Shown piece after piece: positions 16,255 to 24,792 of a stretch of DNA of 64,000 nt. How positions within the stretch are numbered: the first letter of the stretch is position 1; each line of letters starts with the position of its first letter. Source of the DNA: Comamonadaceae bacterium (GTDB lineage Bacteria; Pseudomonadota; Gammaproteobacteria; Burkholderiales; Burkholderiaceae_C); the NCBI GenBank assembly GCA_947455465.1, contig CANGNS010000006.1:62001-126000 (forward strand), read 5' to 3'. A model generated the notes under the pieces. That model was not told the origin of the DNA. It made no database searches and saw only the letters and a list, made by a program, of their open reading frames with translations. A program made the position numbers and the translations under genes.

Positions 16255-17112
16255 TTACTGGATGCGGCTAGACAGCAGTTCCCACACCGGCGTGAGCGCG
16301 CCAGGCAGGTAGGGCAGGGTGCCCAGTTCGGTATGGCTCTCGTCGGGGCTGTGGAAATCGCTGCCACGCGAGGCGGCCAGCCCAAACTCCTGCGCCACGG
16401 CGGCGTAGCTGACGTACTCGGCTGCCGAATGGCTGCCCGTGACGACCTCGACGCCGCGCCCGCCATGGCCTTTGAACTCGGTAAACAGCGCAAACTCTTC
16501 GTTGGCCGTGAACTTGTAGCGCGCCGGATGCGCCACGATGGCCATGCCATCGGCCTGGGTGATCCACCGCACGGCGTCTTGCAGCGTGGCCCAACGGTGC
16601 TCGACGTAGCCGGGCTTGCCCTCGGTCAGGTATTTGCGAAACACCTCGTTGGTGTCTTTGCACACGCCAGTTTCCACCAAATGGCGGGCAAAGTGGGTGC
16701 GCGAGATCAGGTCCGGGTTGCCCACATAGCGCAGCGCCCCCTCAAAAGCGCCCCGGATGCCCACGCGGGCTAAACCGTCGCTCATTTCCTGGGCACGCAG
16801 GCGTCGCCCGCCCCGGGTGCGCTCCAGACCCTCGCGCAAGGCGGTGTTCTCCGGGTCAAAGCCCAGGCCGACGATGTGCACCGTTTTATTCAGAAAGGTG
16901 ACCGAAATTTCCACGCCACACAGGTAGCCCATGCCGCAGGCTTTGGCAGCGGCAGCGGCGCGGGCTTGGCCGCCGATTTCATCGTGGTCGGTCAGGGCCC
17001 ACAGTTCGACACCATTGGTTTTGGCTCGCTCGGCCAGGGCTTCGGGCGTCAGGGTGCCGTCGGATACCACGGAGTGGCAGTGCAGGTCGGCGTTGAGGAT
17101 GGAGGTCACCAA
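16255..17112 (-). CDS. PHP-domain phosphatase/nuclease (RNase AM / YciV-TrpH type)
   Basis: A 285-residue PHP-domain metallohydrolase. Metal ligands are in DLHCHSVVSDG (H11, H13), ALTDHDE, the middle AHPARY and a C-terminal SDFHSPDE. E. coli YciV hydrolyses 3',5'-bisphosphonucleotides and acts as a 5'-3' exonuclease (RNase AM) in rRNA 5' maturation; the family match supports the same role here. Length fits the family. The start is TTG 17112 or GTG 17109; no ATG is available in frame. The conserved genome pairing with the Sua5/YciO-like gene is kept. Confidence 0.85.
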   Translation of the reverse strand: MVTSILNADLHCHSVVSDGTLTPEALAERAKTNGVELWALTDHDEIGGQARAAAAAKACGMGYLCGVEISVTFLNKTVHIVGLGFDPENTALREGLERTRGGRRLRAQEMSDGLARVGIRGAFEGALRYVGNPDLISRTHFARHLVETGVCKDTNEVFRKYLTEGKPGYVEHRWATLQDAVRWITQADGMAIVAHPARYKFTANEEFALFTEFKGHGGRGVEVVTGSHSAAEYVSYAAVAQEFGLAASRGSDFHSPDESHTELGTLPYLPGALTPVWELLSSRIQ

Positions 17113-17144
17113 GGCATTTTAGGCGCTGGGCGCCGTGGCATGGT

Positions 17145-17807
17145 CTAAAACGGTGCAGGGCAGTGCCATTGCAGACTTTGCCCGGTGCGCGGATGCGCCA
17201 AGGCCAGATCACAGGCATGCAAATGCAGCCGCGCCGCCATGGCTTGCACCGGCGCTGGGGCGTACAAAGCGTCGCCCAGGATGGGGTGGCCCAGGGCCTG
17301 CAGGTGCAGGCGCAGCTGGTGGCTGCGCCCGGTCAGCGGCTGCAGCTCCAGGAGGCTGGTCTGGCGTTGTAGGTCTTGGCTAATGCAGCGCCAAAGTGTT
17401 TGGCTGGGTTGGCCCTCGGGGTGCACGATGCGCAGGGGCCGGCGCGGCCAGTCCGGGGCGATGGGCAGGTCGATCAGCTGCCATGGCGCCTCTGGCGCGC
17501 ATGGCGCGAGCAGACCGGCCACGTCGGCCACATAACGTTTATCCACTTGCCGCTGCGCAAATGCGGCGCTCAGGGCACGCTGCATGGCGATGCCGCGCGC
17601 CATCAGCAACAGGCCCGAGGTGGCCATGTCCAGCCGGTGCACCACCAGCGCGTCATCAAAGCGGGATTGAACGCGGGCGCTCAGGCAGTCTTGCTTGTCG
17701 GGGCCGCGCCCCGGCACGCTTAATAGCCCGGCGGGCTTGTTCAGCACCAACAGGTCGTCATCCTCATAGAGCAGGCTGATGCCGGGCTCTGTGGCGACCT
17801 CGTTCAC
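17145..17807 (-). CDS. RluA-family pseudouridine synthase
   Basis: A 220-residue pseudouridine synthase lacking an S4 domain. The catalytic loop is HRLDMATSGLLLMA with D60, and the C-terminal RSHQLRLHLQALGHPILGD segment is the RluA signature. The short single-domain form suggests an RluA-like enzyme modifying 23S rRNA and/or tRNA; the exact site is not predictable. It starts at GTG 17807, overlapping the preceding cytochrome gene stop by four bases (GTGA), an unusual partner for a cytochrome. Confidence 0.88.
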   Translation of the reverse strand: MNEVATEPGISLLYEDDDLLVLNKPAGLLSVPGRGPDKQDCLSARVQSRFDDALVVHRLDMATSGLLLMARGIAMQRALSAAFAQRQVDKRYVADVAGLLAPCAPEAPWQLIDLPIAPDWPRRPLRIVHPEGQPSQTLWRCISQDLQRQTSLLELQPLTGRSHQLRLHLQALGHPILGDALYAPAPVQAMAARLHLHACDLALAHPRTGQSLQWHCPAPF

Positions 17808-19087
17808 GGCCGGCCTTGTGCGCCGCGCAGCTGCTGCACTTGCAAGCGGCTGACAGGTGCGGCGGCATTGCCCCAGGAATTGCGCACATAGTTGAGCACC
17901 TGGGCCACTTCTGTGTCGCTGAGCGTGAGCATGAAGGGCGGCATGCCAAAGGGGCGCGGCTGGCCGGAGGTGCTAGGCGCAAAGCCGCCGTGCAGCACGC
18001 TCAAAATCGCGTTGTGGGGCTGCTCCATCAGCACGGCGCGGTTGCTCGCCAGCGCAGGGTACACGCCAGCGCGGCCTTGGCCCGCTTCGCCATGGCAGGC
18101 GGCGCATTGGTCGCCATATATTTGGCGGCCTGGGGCATCGGGCGGGCTAGAAGGGGTCACTGCAGCCGCCGGTGGCGCTGTCTTCACCAACGATTGCAAG
18201 TACAGCGCCATGGCCTGCGTATCAGCACTGCGTAAGTGCTGGGTGCCGTGGAGCACGATCTCGGCCATGGGGCCGGTCACAAAACGGCCGCCGGCCTGCC
18301 CGGTTTGCAACAAGGTGGCGGTTTGCGCAGCGTCGGTGACGCCGGCCTGGCGCGCGTCGCGCAGCGAGGGCGCCCACCAGGGTGTGCCTGGCATCGTGCC
18401 GCCGTCGCCGCGCGCACCCCAGCGGATGGCGCCCAAGGCATTGCGCGGGCTGTGGCATTCCTGGCAATGGCCCAGGCCCTCGACCAGGTAGCGCCCACGG
18501 GCCAATGCCTCGGTCTCGGCCAGCGCTTGGGGCGCGGCTGGTTGAAAAAACAGGGCTCGCCACACCGCCAAAGCCCAAGGCTGGCCCAGCGGCCAGGGCA
18601 GGGCGTGGGCTTTATTGGGCTGGGCCACCGGGGGTTGGCTTTGTAAAAAGTCCCAAAGCGCGTCGGCGTCATTGCGGCTGATATGGGTGTAGCTGGTGTA
18701 GGGAAAAGCCGGCACCAGCGGCTTGCCGTCCGGACGCGTGCCCAAGTGCAGGGCCTGCCAAAAATCGTCCCGGCTCCAGCGCCCCAGGCCGTGGGTCGGG
18801 TCGGGGGTGAGGTTGCTGGCGTACACCGTGCCAAACGGCGTTTCGATGGCCCGTCCGCCTGCCAGCGGCGCCCCGCCGGGGGCGGTGTGGCAAAAAATGC
18901 AGTTACCGACGCGCGCCAGGTAGCGCCCCTCTTCCATGCGGTCGGGCACGGTCTGCGCCTTGGTTTGCGTTGTTGGCACAGCGCGCGTGACTGCGCCGTA
19001 ATAGGCGTCAAAGCCCCAGAAGGCCCAGGCCATGCCGGCCAAGGCCAGGGCGAGCAATGCAGCGGCGCTGCGGCGCACGGTCACCAT
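17804..19087 (-). CDS. Triheme c-type cytochrome, dehydrogenase-subunit type
   Basis: A 427-residue membrane-anchored cytochrome c with three heme-binding CXXCH motifs: CIFCH (63-67), CQECH (208-212) and CAACH (328-332). An N-terminal hydrophobic segment (8-25) serves as signal or anchor. The architecture is that of the cytochrome subunit of alcohol, gluconate or aldehyde dehydrogenases, which passes electrons from a periplasmic dehydrogenase to the quinone/oxidase chain, but no catalytic subunit lies next to it. ATG 19087 is chosen; the frame stays open far upstream to 19369 only because it overlaps the preceding gene. It overlaps the diheme gene by 7 bases. Confidence 0.85.
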   Translation of the reverse strand: MVTVRRSAAALLALALAGMAWAFWGFDAYYGAVTRAVPTTQTKAQTVPDRMEEGRYLARVGNCIFCHTAPGGAPLAGGRAIETPFGTVYASNLTPDPTHGLGRWSRDDFWQALHLGTRPDGKPLVPAFPYTSYTHISRNDADALWDFLQSQPPVAQPNKAHALPWPLGQPWALAVWRALFFQPAAPQALAETEALARGRYLVEGLGHCQECHSPRNALGAIRWGARGDGGTMPGTPWWAPSLRDARQAGVTDAAQTATLLQTGQAGGRFVTGPMAEIVLHGTQHLRSADTQAMALYLQSLVKTAPPAAAVTPSSPPDAPGRQIYGDQCAACHGEAGQGRAGVYPALASNRAVLMEQPHNAILSVLHGGFAPSTSGQPRPFGMPPFMLTLSDTEVAQVLNYVRNSWGNAAAPVSRLQVQQLRGAQGRP

Positions 19088-19809
19088 GGCGCGCTCCCGC
19101 AGCGCAGGTCTTTTGCGCCCGGTGGCAGGGGCGCGCGCTGGGTAGCCGCCCGAGGCTGCGCGGGCAAAGGCTGGCTGGCCAGCCAGTTGCGCAGGGCATG
19201 CACGTCCGATTCGCTCAGGCGCTTGGCGATGGCGGCCATGCAGTCGGGCGCTTGCGCTTGGCGCAGCCCGTTTTGCCAGCTGCCCAATTGGGCGTTGAGG
19301 TAATCGCGCGGCAGGCCCAAGAGGCCGGGGACCGAAGGCGCCACCCCGGTCAGTGCCTGGCCGTGGCATTGCATGCAGGGCGGGATGTTCAAGGCGGCAT
19401 CGCCCTGGCGCGCCAGTTGGGCGCCGCGTGCCAGCAGCGCCGGGTCGCGGCTTTGTGCTACCGGCGGTGGGTAGGGGATTTCCAGGTCCGAAAAATACTG
19501 GGCGATTTCGCGCAGATAGCCCGCATCCAGCGGGGCCAGCAGGTTTTGCATCAGCGCGTAGTGGCGCCGGCCTTGCTGGATGTTGAGCAGCTGGTTGTAC
19601 AAATAGCCGGCCGGTTTGCCCGCCAGGCGCGGGTAGTAGCCGTCGGGCCCGGAGCGCCCTTGCGGGCCATGGCAGCCGCTACAGGCCAGCGTGCGCTGAG
19701 CCATGCTGTCCTCAAAAGGGGCGCTGTGGGCACTGGTGGCCAGAACCCACATACCCAGCAGCAAGCACCAGCGCGCTGCCTGCTGGCCAAAGATAGTGCG
19801 TAGTCCCAT
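19081..19809 (-). CDS. Diheme c-type cytochrome (cytochrome c4-like)
   Basis: A 242-residue periplasmic cytochrome with a clear signal peptide (cleavage after SAHSA, ~30) and two CXXCH motifs, CSGCH (43-47) and CMQCH (145-149), in two similar halves as in cytochrome c4. GYYPRLAGKP and the second PGLLGLPRDYL are the usual heme-distal loops. It shares a 7-base overlap with the triheme cytochrome gene, so both are likely made together and may form one electron-transfer relay to a terminal oxidase. ATG 19809 or 19815 can start it. Confidence 0.88.
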   Translation of the reverse strand: MGLRTIFGQQAARWCLLLGMWVLATSAHSAPFEDSMAQRTLACSGCHGPQGRSGPDGYYPRLAGKPAGYLYNQLLNIQQGRRHYALMQNLLAPLDAGYLREIAQYFSDLEIPYPPPVAQSRDPALLARGAQLARQGDAALNIPPCMQCHGQALTGVAPSVPGLLGLPRDYLNAQLGSWQNGLRQAQAPDCMAAIAKRLSESDVHALRNWLASQPLPAQPRAATQRAPLPPGAKDLRCGSAPW

Positions 19810-19955
19810 GGGCACAGCTTAACGGCAAAGGCAAGCCCCTGCGGCCCAAGGGCCCGAATGGCCCGAATGGGTTCTAGGCTTGTGGGCGCTAGGCCCCCTG
19901 GACGGCGGGCCAATGCTGCGACAATTGCGCCCTTCCTGTATTTCTGCATTGATTC

Positions 19956-20483
19956 ATGTCCAGTAACTCTGTTTTCCCCGTGCGCCCGGCTGTGCTGCGC
20001 GATGCCAAGGCGATTGCCGAACTCCATAACGCCACCGTGCGCGCCGCCTTTGCCGGTGAGCTCGAGGGCGCGCAATTGCCGGTGATGGCGCTCGATAAGC
20101 GCCAGGCCTATTGGCGCGAGGCCATCGAATACGCCGAGCCGCAGGTGCTGGTGGCCTTGCACGGGGATCGCATTGTTGGTTTTGCTGGCTTTGACCGCAG
20201 CCGCGACGAGGGCACGCAACAAACCATGGGCGAGATTTGGGATATCTACGTCGATGCCGACTTTCAGGGCTTGGGCGTGGGCCTGTCTTTGTGGAACGCG
20301 GCCCGCGAAGGCTTGTTTGAAGAGGGCTGCACCCATGTAAGCATCTGGCTGCCCGCCAGCAACGCCACGGCGCTGCGCTTTTTTGGGTTGGCAGGTTTTG
20401 CCCGCGAAGCCGGCGCCGTCAAAACGGTGCGCGTCGGTGCGGTAGAGATTGACGAGTTGCGCCTGCAGCGCAGCCTGATTTAA
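19956..20483 (+). CDS. GNAT family N-acetyltransferase
   Basis: A 175-residue single-domain acetyltransferase. The acetyl-CoA binding motif A is visible as IYVDADFQGLGVGLSLW (pyrophosphate loop QGLGVG), followed by the WLPASNATALRFFGLAGF motif B. The substrate (amine of a metabolite, drug or protein) cannot be inferred. It is divergent from the cytochrome genes and convergent with the KAS III gene; two similar ~17-base segments (AGGCAA...TGCAGGG) follow its stop at 20484-20522. Confidence 0.85.
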   Translation: MSSNSVFPVRPAVLRDAKAIAELHNATVRAAFAGELEGAQLPVMALDKRQAYWREAIEYAEPQVLVALHGDRIVGFAGFDRSRDEGTQQTMGEIWDIYVDADFQGLGVGLSLWNAAREGLFEEGCTHVSIWLPASNATALRFFGLAGFAREAGAVKTVRVGAVEIDELRLQRSLI

Positions 20484-20542
20484 AGGCAAACTCTGCAGGG
20501 TTAGAGGCAAGCCCTGCAGGGCCTGCGCGTCAGGGCAGGCGC

Positions 20543-21661
20543 TCAGGTTTTTTGCACCACCACGCTGCCTATCGAATAGCCGGCGCCAAACGAGCAGATC
20601 ACGCCGGTTTGGCCGCTTTGGACGTCGGCCTTGTTGCGGTGAAACGCGATGATGGAGCCCGCCGAGGCGGTGTTGGCAAACTCATTGAGGATGACCGGTG
20701 CCTCGTCATCGTTGGCGTCGCGGCCTAGCAAGCGGCGCACGATGAACTGGTTCATCGACAAATTGGCCTGGTGCAGCCAGAAGCGGCGCATATCGGTAGG
20801 CGCAAAGCCCAAGCTCTTCAGATGGTTTTCGATGTGCTCGGCCGCCATCGGGCACACTTCCTTGAACACTTTGCGGCCTTCTTGGCGAAAGAGTTGGTCG
20901 CGGTCCTCGGGGTCGCGGTCTTCGGCGCGCGACATAAAGCCCTGGTTATTGCGGATGTTGTTGGAAAAGGTGCTGAGCAAACGCGTGCCCAAAATCTCGA
21001 ATGCGCCAGCAGGCGCCAAGTCCAGGCGCTCGACCAGGATGGCGGTGCACACATCGCCAAAAATAAAGTGGCAATCGCGGTCTTTCCAGGCCAGGTGCGC
21101 CGAGGTGATTTCCGGGTTCACCACCAGCACCGCCCGCGACTGGCCTGTGCGCACGGCGTTATAGGCCAGTTCAATCGCGAAAGTGGCCGAGGAGCAGGCC
21201 ACGTTCATGTCAAAGGCGTAGCCGTTGATGCCCAGCGCGGTCTGGATTTCCACGCCCATGGCGGGGTAGGGGCGCTGCATATTGGCGGCCGCACAGATCA
21301 GTCCATCCACGTCGGCAGCGGTTTTGCCGGCGGCAGTGAGCGCGTCCTGGCAGGCTTTGACGCCGATTTCGGCCATCAGTGAAATCTCGGTATCGGGGCG
21401 GGGCGTGAACCGGGGGCGCATGCGCTCGGGGTCTAAAACGCCTTGTTTTTCAAGCACATAGCGGCTTTGGATGCCCGAGGCTTTTTCGATGAATTCGACG
21501 CTGGAGTCGGTCAGCGCCACCTGCGTGCCAGCCGCGATGGCCTGGGCGTTGCGCGCGTTCTCCAGCGCGGCGTAGCGGTTGTAGGCGTGGACCAGCTCTT
21601 CATTGCTGATGGTTTCGGGCGGGACAAAAATCCCGGTGCTGCTAATGGCTACGCGGTGCAT
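20543..21661 (-). CDS. Beta-ketoacyl-ACP synthase III, long form
   Basis: A 372-residue thiolase-fold condensing enzyme. The catalytic triad is visible as Cys in NVACSSATF (~155), His in FWLHQANLS (~305) and Asn in LNEFANTASAG (~335). It is about 50 residues longer than housekeeping FabH owing to an extended N-terminal region (about 25-90). Long FabH-like enzymes of this kind accept acyl-CoA primers in pseudomonads; that substrate here is an inference. It is the last gene of a probable unit DUF1993, core-MetE, SDR, HCCA-isomerase-like, KAS III. No other fatty-acid synthesis gene is adjacent. Confidence 0.85.
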   Translation of the reverse strand: MHRVAISSTGIFVPPETISNEELVHAYNRYAALENARNAQAIAAGTQVALTDSSVEFIEKASGIQSRYVLEKQGVLDPERMRPRFTPRPDTEISLMAEIGVKACQDALTAAGKTAADVDGLICAAANMQRPYPAMGVEIQTALGINGYAFDMNVACSSATFAIELAYNAVRTGQSRAVLVVNPEITSAHLAWKDRDCHFIFGDVCTAILVERLDLAPAGAFEILGTRLLSTFSNNIRNNQGFMSRAEDRDPEDRDQLFRQEGRKVFKEVCPMAAEHIENHLKSLGFAPTDMRRFWLHQANLSMNQFIVRRLLGRDANDDEAPVILNEFANTASAGSIIAFHRNKADVQSGQTGVICSFGAGYSIGSVVVQKT

Positions 21662-21713
21662 AAGCGTCTTTCAATACGGTGCATTCAATCCACAGGGCGC
21701 AAGGCGCCGAACC

Positions 21714-22304
21714 TTAGGCCAGCGCTTTGCGCACAAAGTCCAGCCGGTCTTGGCCGAAAAATAATTTTTCGCCTACGAAAATTGTAGGCGCACCAAAAGT
21801 GCCCCGGGCGACGGCCTCTTCGGTGTTGGCGATGAGGCGGGCTTTGACCTCGGCATCGGCCACCCACTGCATAAAGGTCGGCGCCGAAAATCCGGCCGCT
21901 TCCAGCACGGAGGTCAGCACCTGGGCATCGCCCAAGTTGTGGGGTGCGATCCACATCGCGTGAAAGACTGCCTGCAAGTAGCGCTCGAAGTCTTGGGGCG
22001 CATGCATTTGCACGCCGCAGGCCCCGCGCATCAGGGTCAGGGTGTTGATCGGGAAATGCGGGTTAAACGCAAAGGGCACGCCGTAGTGCTGCGCCCACAG
22101 GGGCAGGTCTGTGCCCATCCAGCGCGCTTTGGCCGCGATGGTGACGGGGCTGGCATTGCCCGTGGCCTTGAATACGCCGCCCAGCAGCATGGGTTTGTAA
22201 ACCAGTTGCGCGCCGGTTTCGCGGGCGATCTGGGGCAGCTGGGTGAAGGCCAGGTAGGTGGTGGGGCTGCCGAAGTCAAAGAAAAATTCGAGTGTTTTGG
22301 CCAT
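21714..22304 (-). CDS. 2-hydroxychromene-2-carboxylate isomerase-like (DsbA/kappa-GST fold)
   Basis: A 196-residue DsbA-fold protein. The opening EFFFDFGSPTTYLAF contains the serine that replaces the thioredoxin Cys in HCCA isomerases and kappa-class GSTs; FGAPTIFVGEKLFFGQDRL at the C-terminus carries the cis-proline. The characterised relative (NahD) isomerises 2-hydroxychromene-2-carboxylate in naphthalene catabolism with glutathione, but no naphthalene genes lie nearby, so the true substrate is open. The longer frame to 22511 is an artefact; ATG 22304 fits the family start. Confidence 0.85.
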   Translation of the reverse strand: MAKTLEFFFDFGSPTTYLAFTQLPQIARETGAQLVYKPMLLGGVFKATGNASPVTIAAKARWMGTDLPLWAQHYGVPFAFNPHFPINTLTLMRGACGVQMHAPQDFERYLQAVFHAMWIAPHNLGDAQVLTSVLEAAGFSAPTFMQWVADAEVKARLIANTEEAVARGTFGAPTIFVGEKLFFGQDRLDFVRKALA

Positions 22305-22329
22305 TGCAAGGGCTCCAAAGAAAGGGGGT

Positions 22330-23058
22330 TTACCAGGTTTCGCACCAGGGGCGCAGGTCCAGCTCGTGGGTCCAGGCGCTGCGCGGTTGGCGGTGGAGTT
22401 GCCAGTAGCTCTCGGCGATGTGCTCGGGGTTGAGAATGCCCTCGTGCGCCTTGGTGGCGTAGCGCTCAGGGAAGTTTTGGGCAATAAAGGCGGTGTCAAT
22501 GGCGCCGTCAATCACGGTGTGCGCCACATGGACGCCCTGGGGGCCGAGCTCGCGCGCCATGCTTTGGGCCAGCGCGCGCAGCGCATGCTTGGCGCCGGCA
22601 AAGGCGCTAAAGCCCGCAGCCCCGCGCAGGCTGGCCGTGGCGCCGGTAAAAATAATCGTTCCCTGCCCGCGCGTGAGCATGGCTTTGGCCACTTCCCGGC
22701 CGAACAAAAAGCCCGCCAGCGCCGCCATTTCCCAGACCTTGCGGTACACGCGCTCGGTGGTATCCACCACCGAGAAGCGCACATTGGCGCCGATATTGAA
22801 AACCGCCGCCTCGATAGGCGCGATATCGGCCTCGATGCTTTGCACCAGTTCGATCACCGCCGCTTCGATGCGCGCATCCGAGCCAAAGGCATGGGCGCGG
22901 CCGCCTTCGGCCTCGATGAGGGCCACCAAAGGCGCCAGCTTGTCGATTTGCCGCCGCGTCACGCAGGCGATCAGGCCCTCGCGGGCAAAACGCCGGGCAA
23001 TGGCGCCGCCGGTGGCATCCCCCGCCCCGACAACCAGGACCGATCGTGCATCATGCAT
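22330..23058 (-). CDS. SDR-family oxidoreductase with Phe at the catalytic Tyr position
   Basis: A 242-residue short-chain dehydrogenase/reductase. The Rossmann GAGDATGGAIARRF motif (11-24) binds NAD(P). At the place of the catalytic YxxxK it reads FAGAK in SAFAGAKHALRALAQ, so the usual tyrosine is phenylalanine, while the lysine is kept. Similar FxxxK members exist among unclassified SDRs. It lies 20 bases after the core-MetE gene and 25 bases before the HCCA-isomerase-like gene. Catalysis by a different mechanism, or a non-enzymatic role, is possible. Confidence 0.82.
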   Translation of the reverse strand: MHDARSVLVVGAGDATGGAIARRFAREGLIACVTRRQIDKLAPLVALIEAEGGRAHAFGSDARIEAAVIELVQSIEADIAPIEAAVFNIGANVRFSVVDTTERVYRKVWEMAALAGFLFGREVAKAMLTRGQGTIIFTGATASLRGAAGFSAFAGAKHALRALAQSMARELGPQGVHVAHTVIDGAIDTAFIAQNFPERYATKAHEGILNPEHIAESYWQLHRQPRSAWTHELDLRPWCETW

Positions 23059-23078
23059 AGTCTTCTCCCCGCCGCGCT

Positions 23079-24110
23079 TTAGGCGTAGCGCTGGCGCGCC
23101 AGCGCGGCGCCCTGGGCCAGGGCCTGGAGCTTGCGGGTGGCGATGTCGCGGCGCATGGGTGCCATGCCGCAGTTGGTGCAGCCGATCAAGCGCATTTTGG
23201 GCACAAACTGCAGCGCCCGGCCGATGGTGTCGGCCACCTCTTCGGGCGTCTCCACCTGGTCAGAGGCCACGTCGATCACGCCGACCATGACGTCCTTGTT
23301 TTCCAGCAAGCCCATCAAATCCATAGGCACGTGCGAATGCGCGCATTCCAGGCTGACTTGCTGAATGCTGCTTTTGGACAGCGCGGGGAACACTTTTTCG
23401 TACTGGCGCCACTCATGGCCCAGGGTGTTTTTCCAGTTGACGTTGGCCTCGATACCGTAGCCGTAGCAAATATGGACGGCCGTGGTGCAGCTCAGGCCCT
23501 GCACGGCGCGCTCCAGCGCTTGCACGCCCCAGTCGGCCGCCTCGTCCATGTAGACATTGAAAGCCGGTTCGTCAAACTGGATGATGTCCACGCCGTCGGC
23601 CTGTAAGGCCAGGGCCTCGGCGTTGAGCAGCTCGGCAAAAGCAAAAGCCATTTTGATGCGCCCCTCGCGCCCGCCGCCGTAATAGCTGTCGGCCACGGTG
23701 TCGACAATCGTCATCGGGCCGGGCAAGGTGAATTTGAGCTTGCGCTGGGTGTGGGCGCGCGCCAACTGGGCTTCCATGGCGTGGACGCGGCCCTTCAGGC
23801 GCAGCGGCCCGACCACCTGCGGCACCATGGCGTCGTAGCGGTTGTCGCGTATGCCCATGCGCACTTTGTTGTCAAAGTCGATGCCCTCGACCTGCTCCAC
23901 AAAACCATGCACAAAGTGCTGGCGTGCCTGCTCGCCGTCGCCAATGATGTCTAGGCCCGCGTCCTCCTGGGCTTTGATCCACAAGAGTGTGGCGTCGGCC
24001 TTGGTTTGTGCCAGGGCCTCGCCGCTGGCGCGCCACTGCGGCCAGAGCTTTTGTGGCTCGGCCAGCCAATCGGGTTTGGGCAAACTGCCGGCAATCGCGG
24101 TGGGGAACAT
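23079..24110 (-). CDS. Core-MetE type methionine synthase (MesD-like)
   Basis: A 343-residue protein equal to the catalytic C-terminal domain of cobalamin-independent MetE. Zinc ligands are conserved: H and C in AVHICYGYG, E in SLECAHSHV and C in GCTNCGMAP. The opening TAIAGSLPKPDWLAEP and the EWRQYEKVFPALSKS segment resemble the MesD class of short methionine synthases, which need the partner MesX (DUF1852) and a still unclear methyl donor. No DUF1852 gene is next to it; a DUF1993 gene lies 48 bases upstream. ATG 24110 is chosen because GAGGAG precedes it at about eight bases. Confidence 0.85.
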   Translation of the reverse strand: MFPTAIAGSLPKPDWLAEPQKLWPQWRASGEALAQTKADATLLWIKAQEDAGLDIIGDGEQARQHFVHGFVEQVEGIDFDNKVRMGIRDNRYDAMVPQVVGPLRLKGRVHAMEAQLARAHTQRKLKFTLPGPMTIVDTVADSYYGGGREGRIKMAFAFAELLNAEALALQADGVDIIQFDEPAFNVYMDEAADWGVQALERAVQGLSCTTAVHICYGYGIEANVNWKNTLGHEWRQYEKVFPALSKSSIQQVSLECAHSHVPMDLMGLLENKDVMVGVIDVASDQVETPEEVADTIGRALQFVPKMRLIGCTNCGMAPMRRDIATRKLQALAQGAALARQRYA

Positions 24111-24158
24111 GGTCTTTCTCCTCAAGTCTCTTTATTTGCGCTTGCCGGCCAAGGCGGC

Positions 24159-24665
24159 CTAGGGCTTGCCCAGGTAGTCGCGCTTGCCGACGGCGACGCC
24201 ATTGTGGCGCAAGATGCTGTAGGCCACGGAGCTGTGGAAATACACATTGGGCAAGGCGTGGCCCAGCAAAAACTGCATGCCTTTGTAGTGGGTTTGTTTC
24301 TCGCCCCGGGTCACGACAATGTCTTTGTCCTCGGTGCCGTCGATTTGGGCGGCACTAAAGCCCTCAATGTAGGCGATGGTTTTGGCAATGCGCTCTTGCA
24401 ACTCGGCAAAGCTTTGCTCTTTGTCCTCAAAGACCGGGCCTTCCACGCCGGCCAGGCGGGCCACGACGCCTTTGCAGGTGTCGCAGGCAATTTGCACCTG
24501 GCGTTTGAAGTCCAGCATGTCCGGGAAGAGCCGGAAGTTCAGGATGGCGTCGGGGTTGATTTTGTGGGTCTCGACATGGGTTTGTGCCAGGCTGAGCAGG
24601 TGCGCCAAATTGGTCAGGGCGTTGGCCAGGCGCGGAACGCTGGCAGAAAACATGGAAATCGTCAT
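24159..24665 (-). CDS. DUF1993 domain-containing protein
   Basis: A 168-residue helical, cytoplasmic protein of the DUF1993 family, which has a DinB-like four-helix-bundle appearance. NFRLFPDMLDFKRQVQIACD, KGVVARLAGVEGP and the C-terminal FLLGHALPNVYFHSSVAY segment, with several His and Asp that could bind metal, are conserved features. Function is unknown. It heads the probable five-gene unit ending in KAS III and sits directly upstream of the MesD-like gene. The start MTISMF at 24665 fits the family; the longer frame to 24701 is less likely. Confidence 0.82.
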   Translation of the reverse strand: MTISMFSASVPRLANALTNLAHLLSLAQTHVETHKINPDAILNFRLFPDMLDFKRQVQIACDTCKGVVARLAGVEGPVFEDKEQSFAELQERIAKTIAYIEGFSAAQIDGTEDKDIVVTRGEKQTHYKGMQFLLGHALPNVYFHSSVAYSILRHNGVAVGKRDYLGKP

Positions 24666-24792
24666 GGTGATGGGTTTCTCGGGTTGTTGCGGTGGCGCCA
24701 AGGCGGCGCTGCACTATCTTAAGTGCGGCGGGTGCGGATCGGCGCTATGCTCTTGGTTTGGCCTGTCCGCTACCTGACACCGGAGTTTGCCC

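Noticed and set aside
19088-19369. N-terminal extension of the triheme cytochrome
   Set aside because: The extension overlaps the diheme cytochrome gene in another frame and precedes a clear signal/anchor segment starting at ATG 19087.
20484-20522. Two similar ~17-base segments with TGCAGGG between GNAT and KAS III genes, considered as a repeat element
   Set aside because: Too short and imperfect to call; GC-rich stem possible but without U tract.
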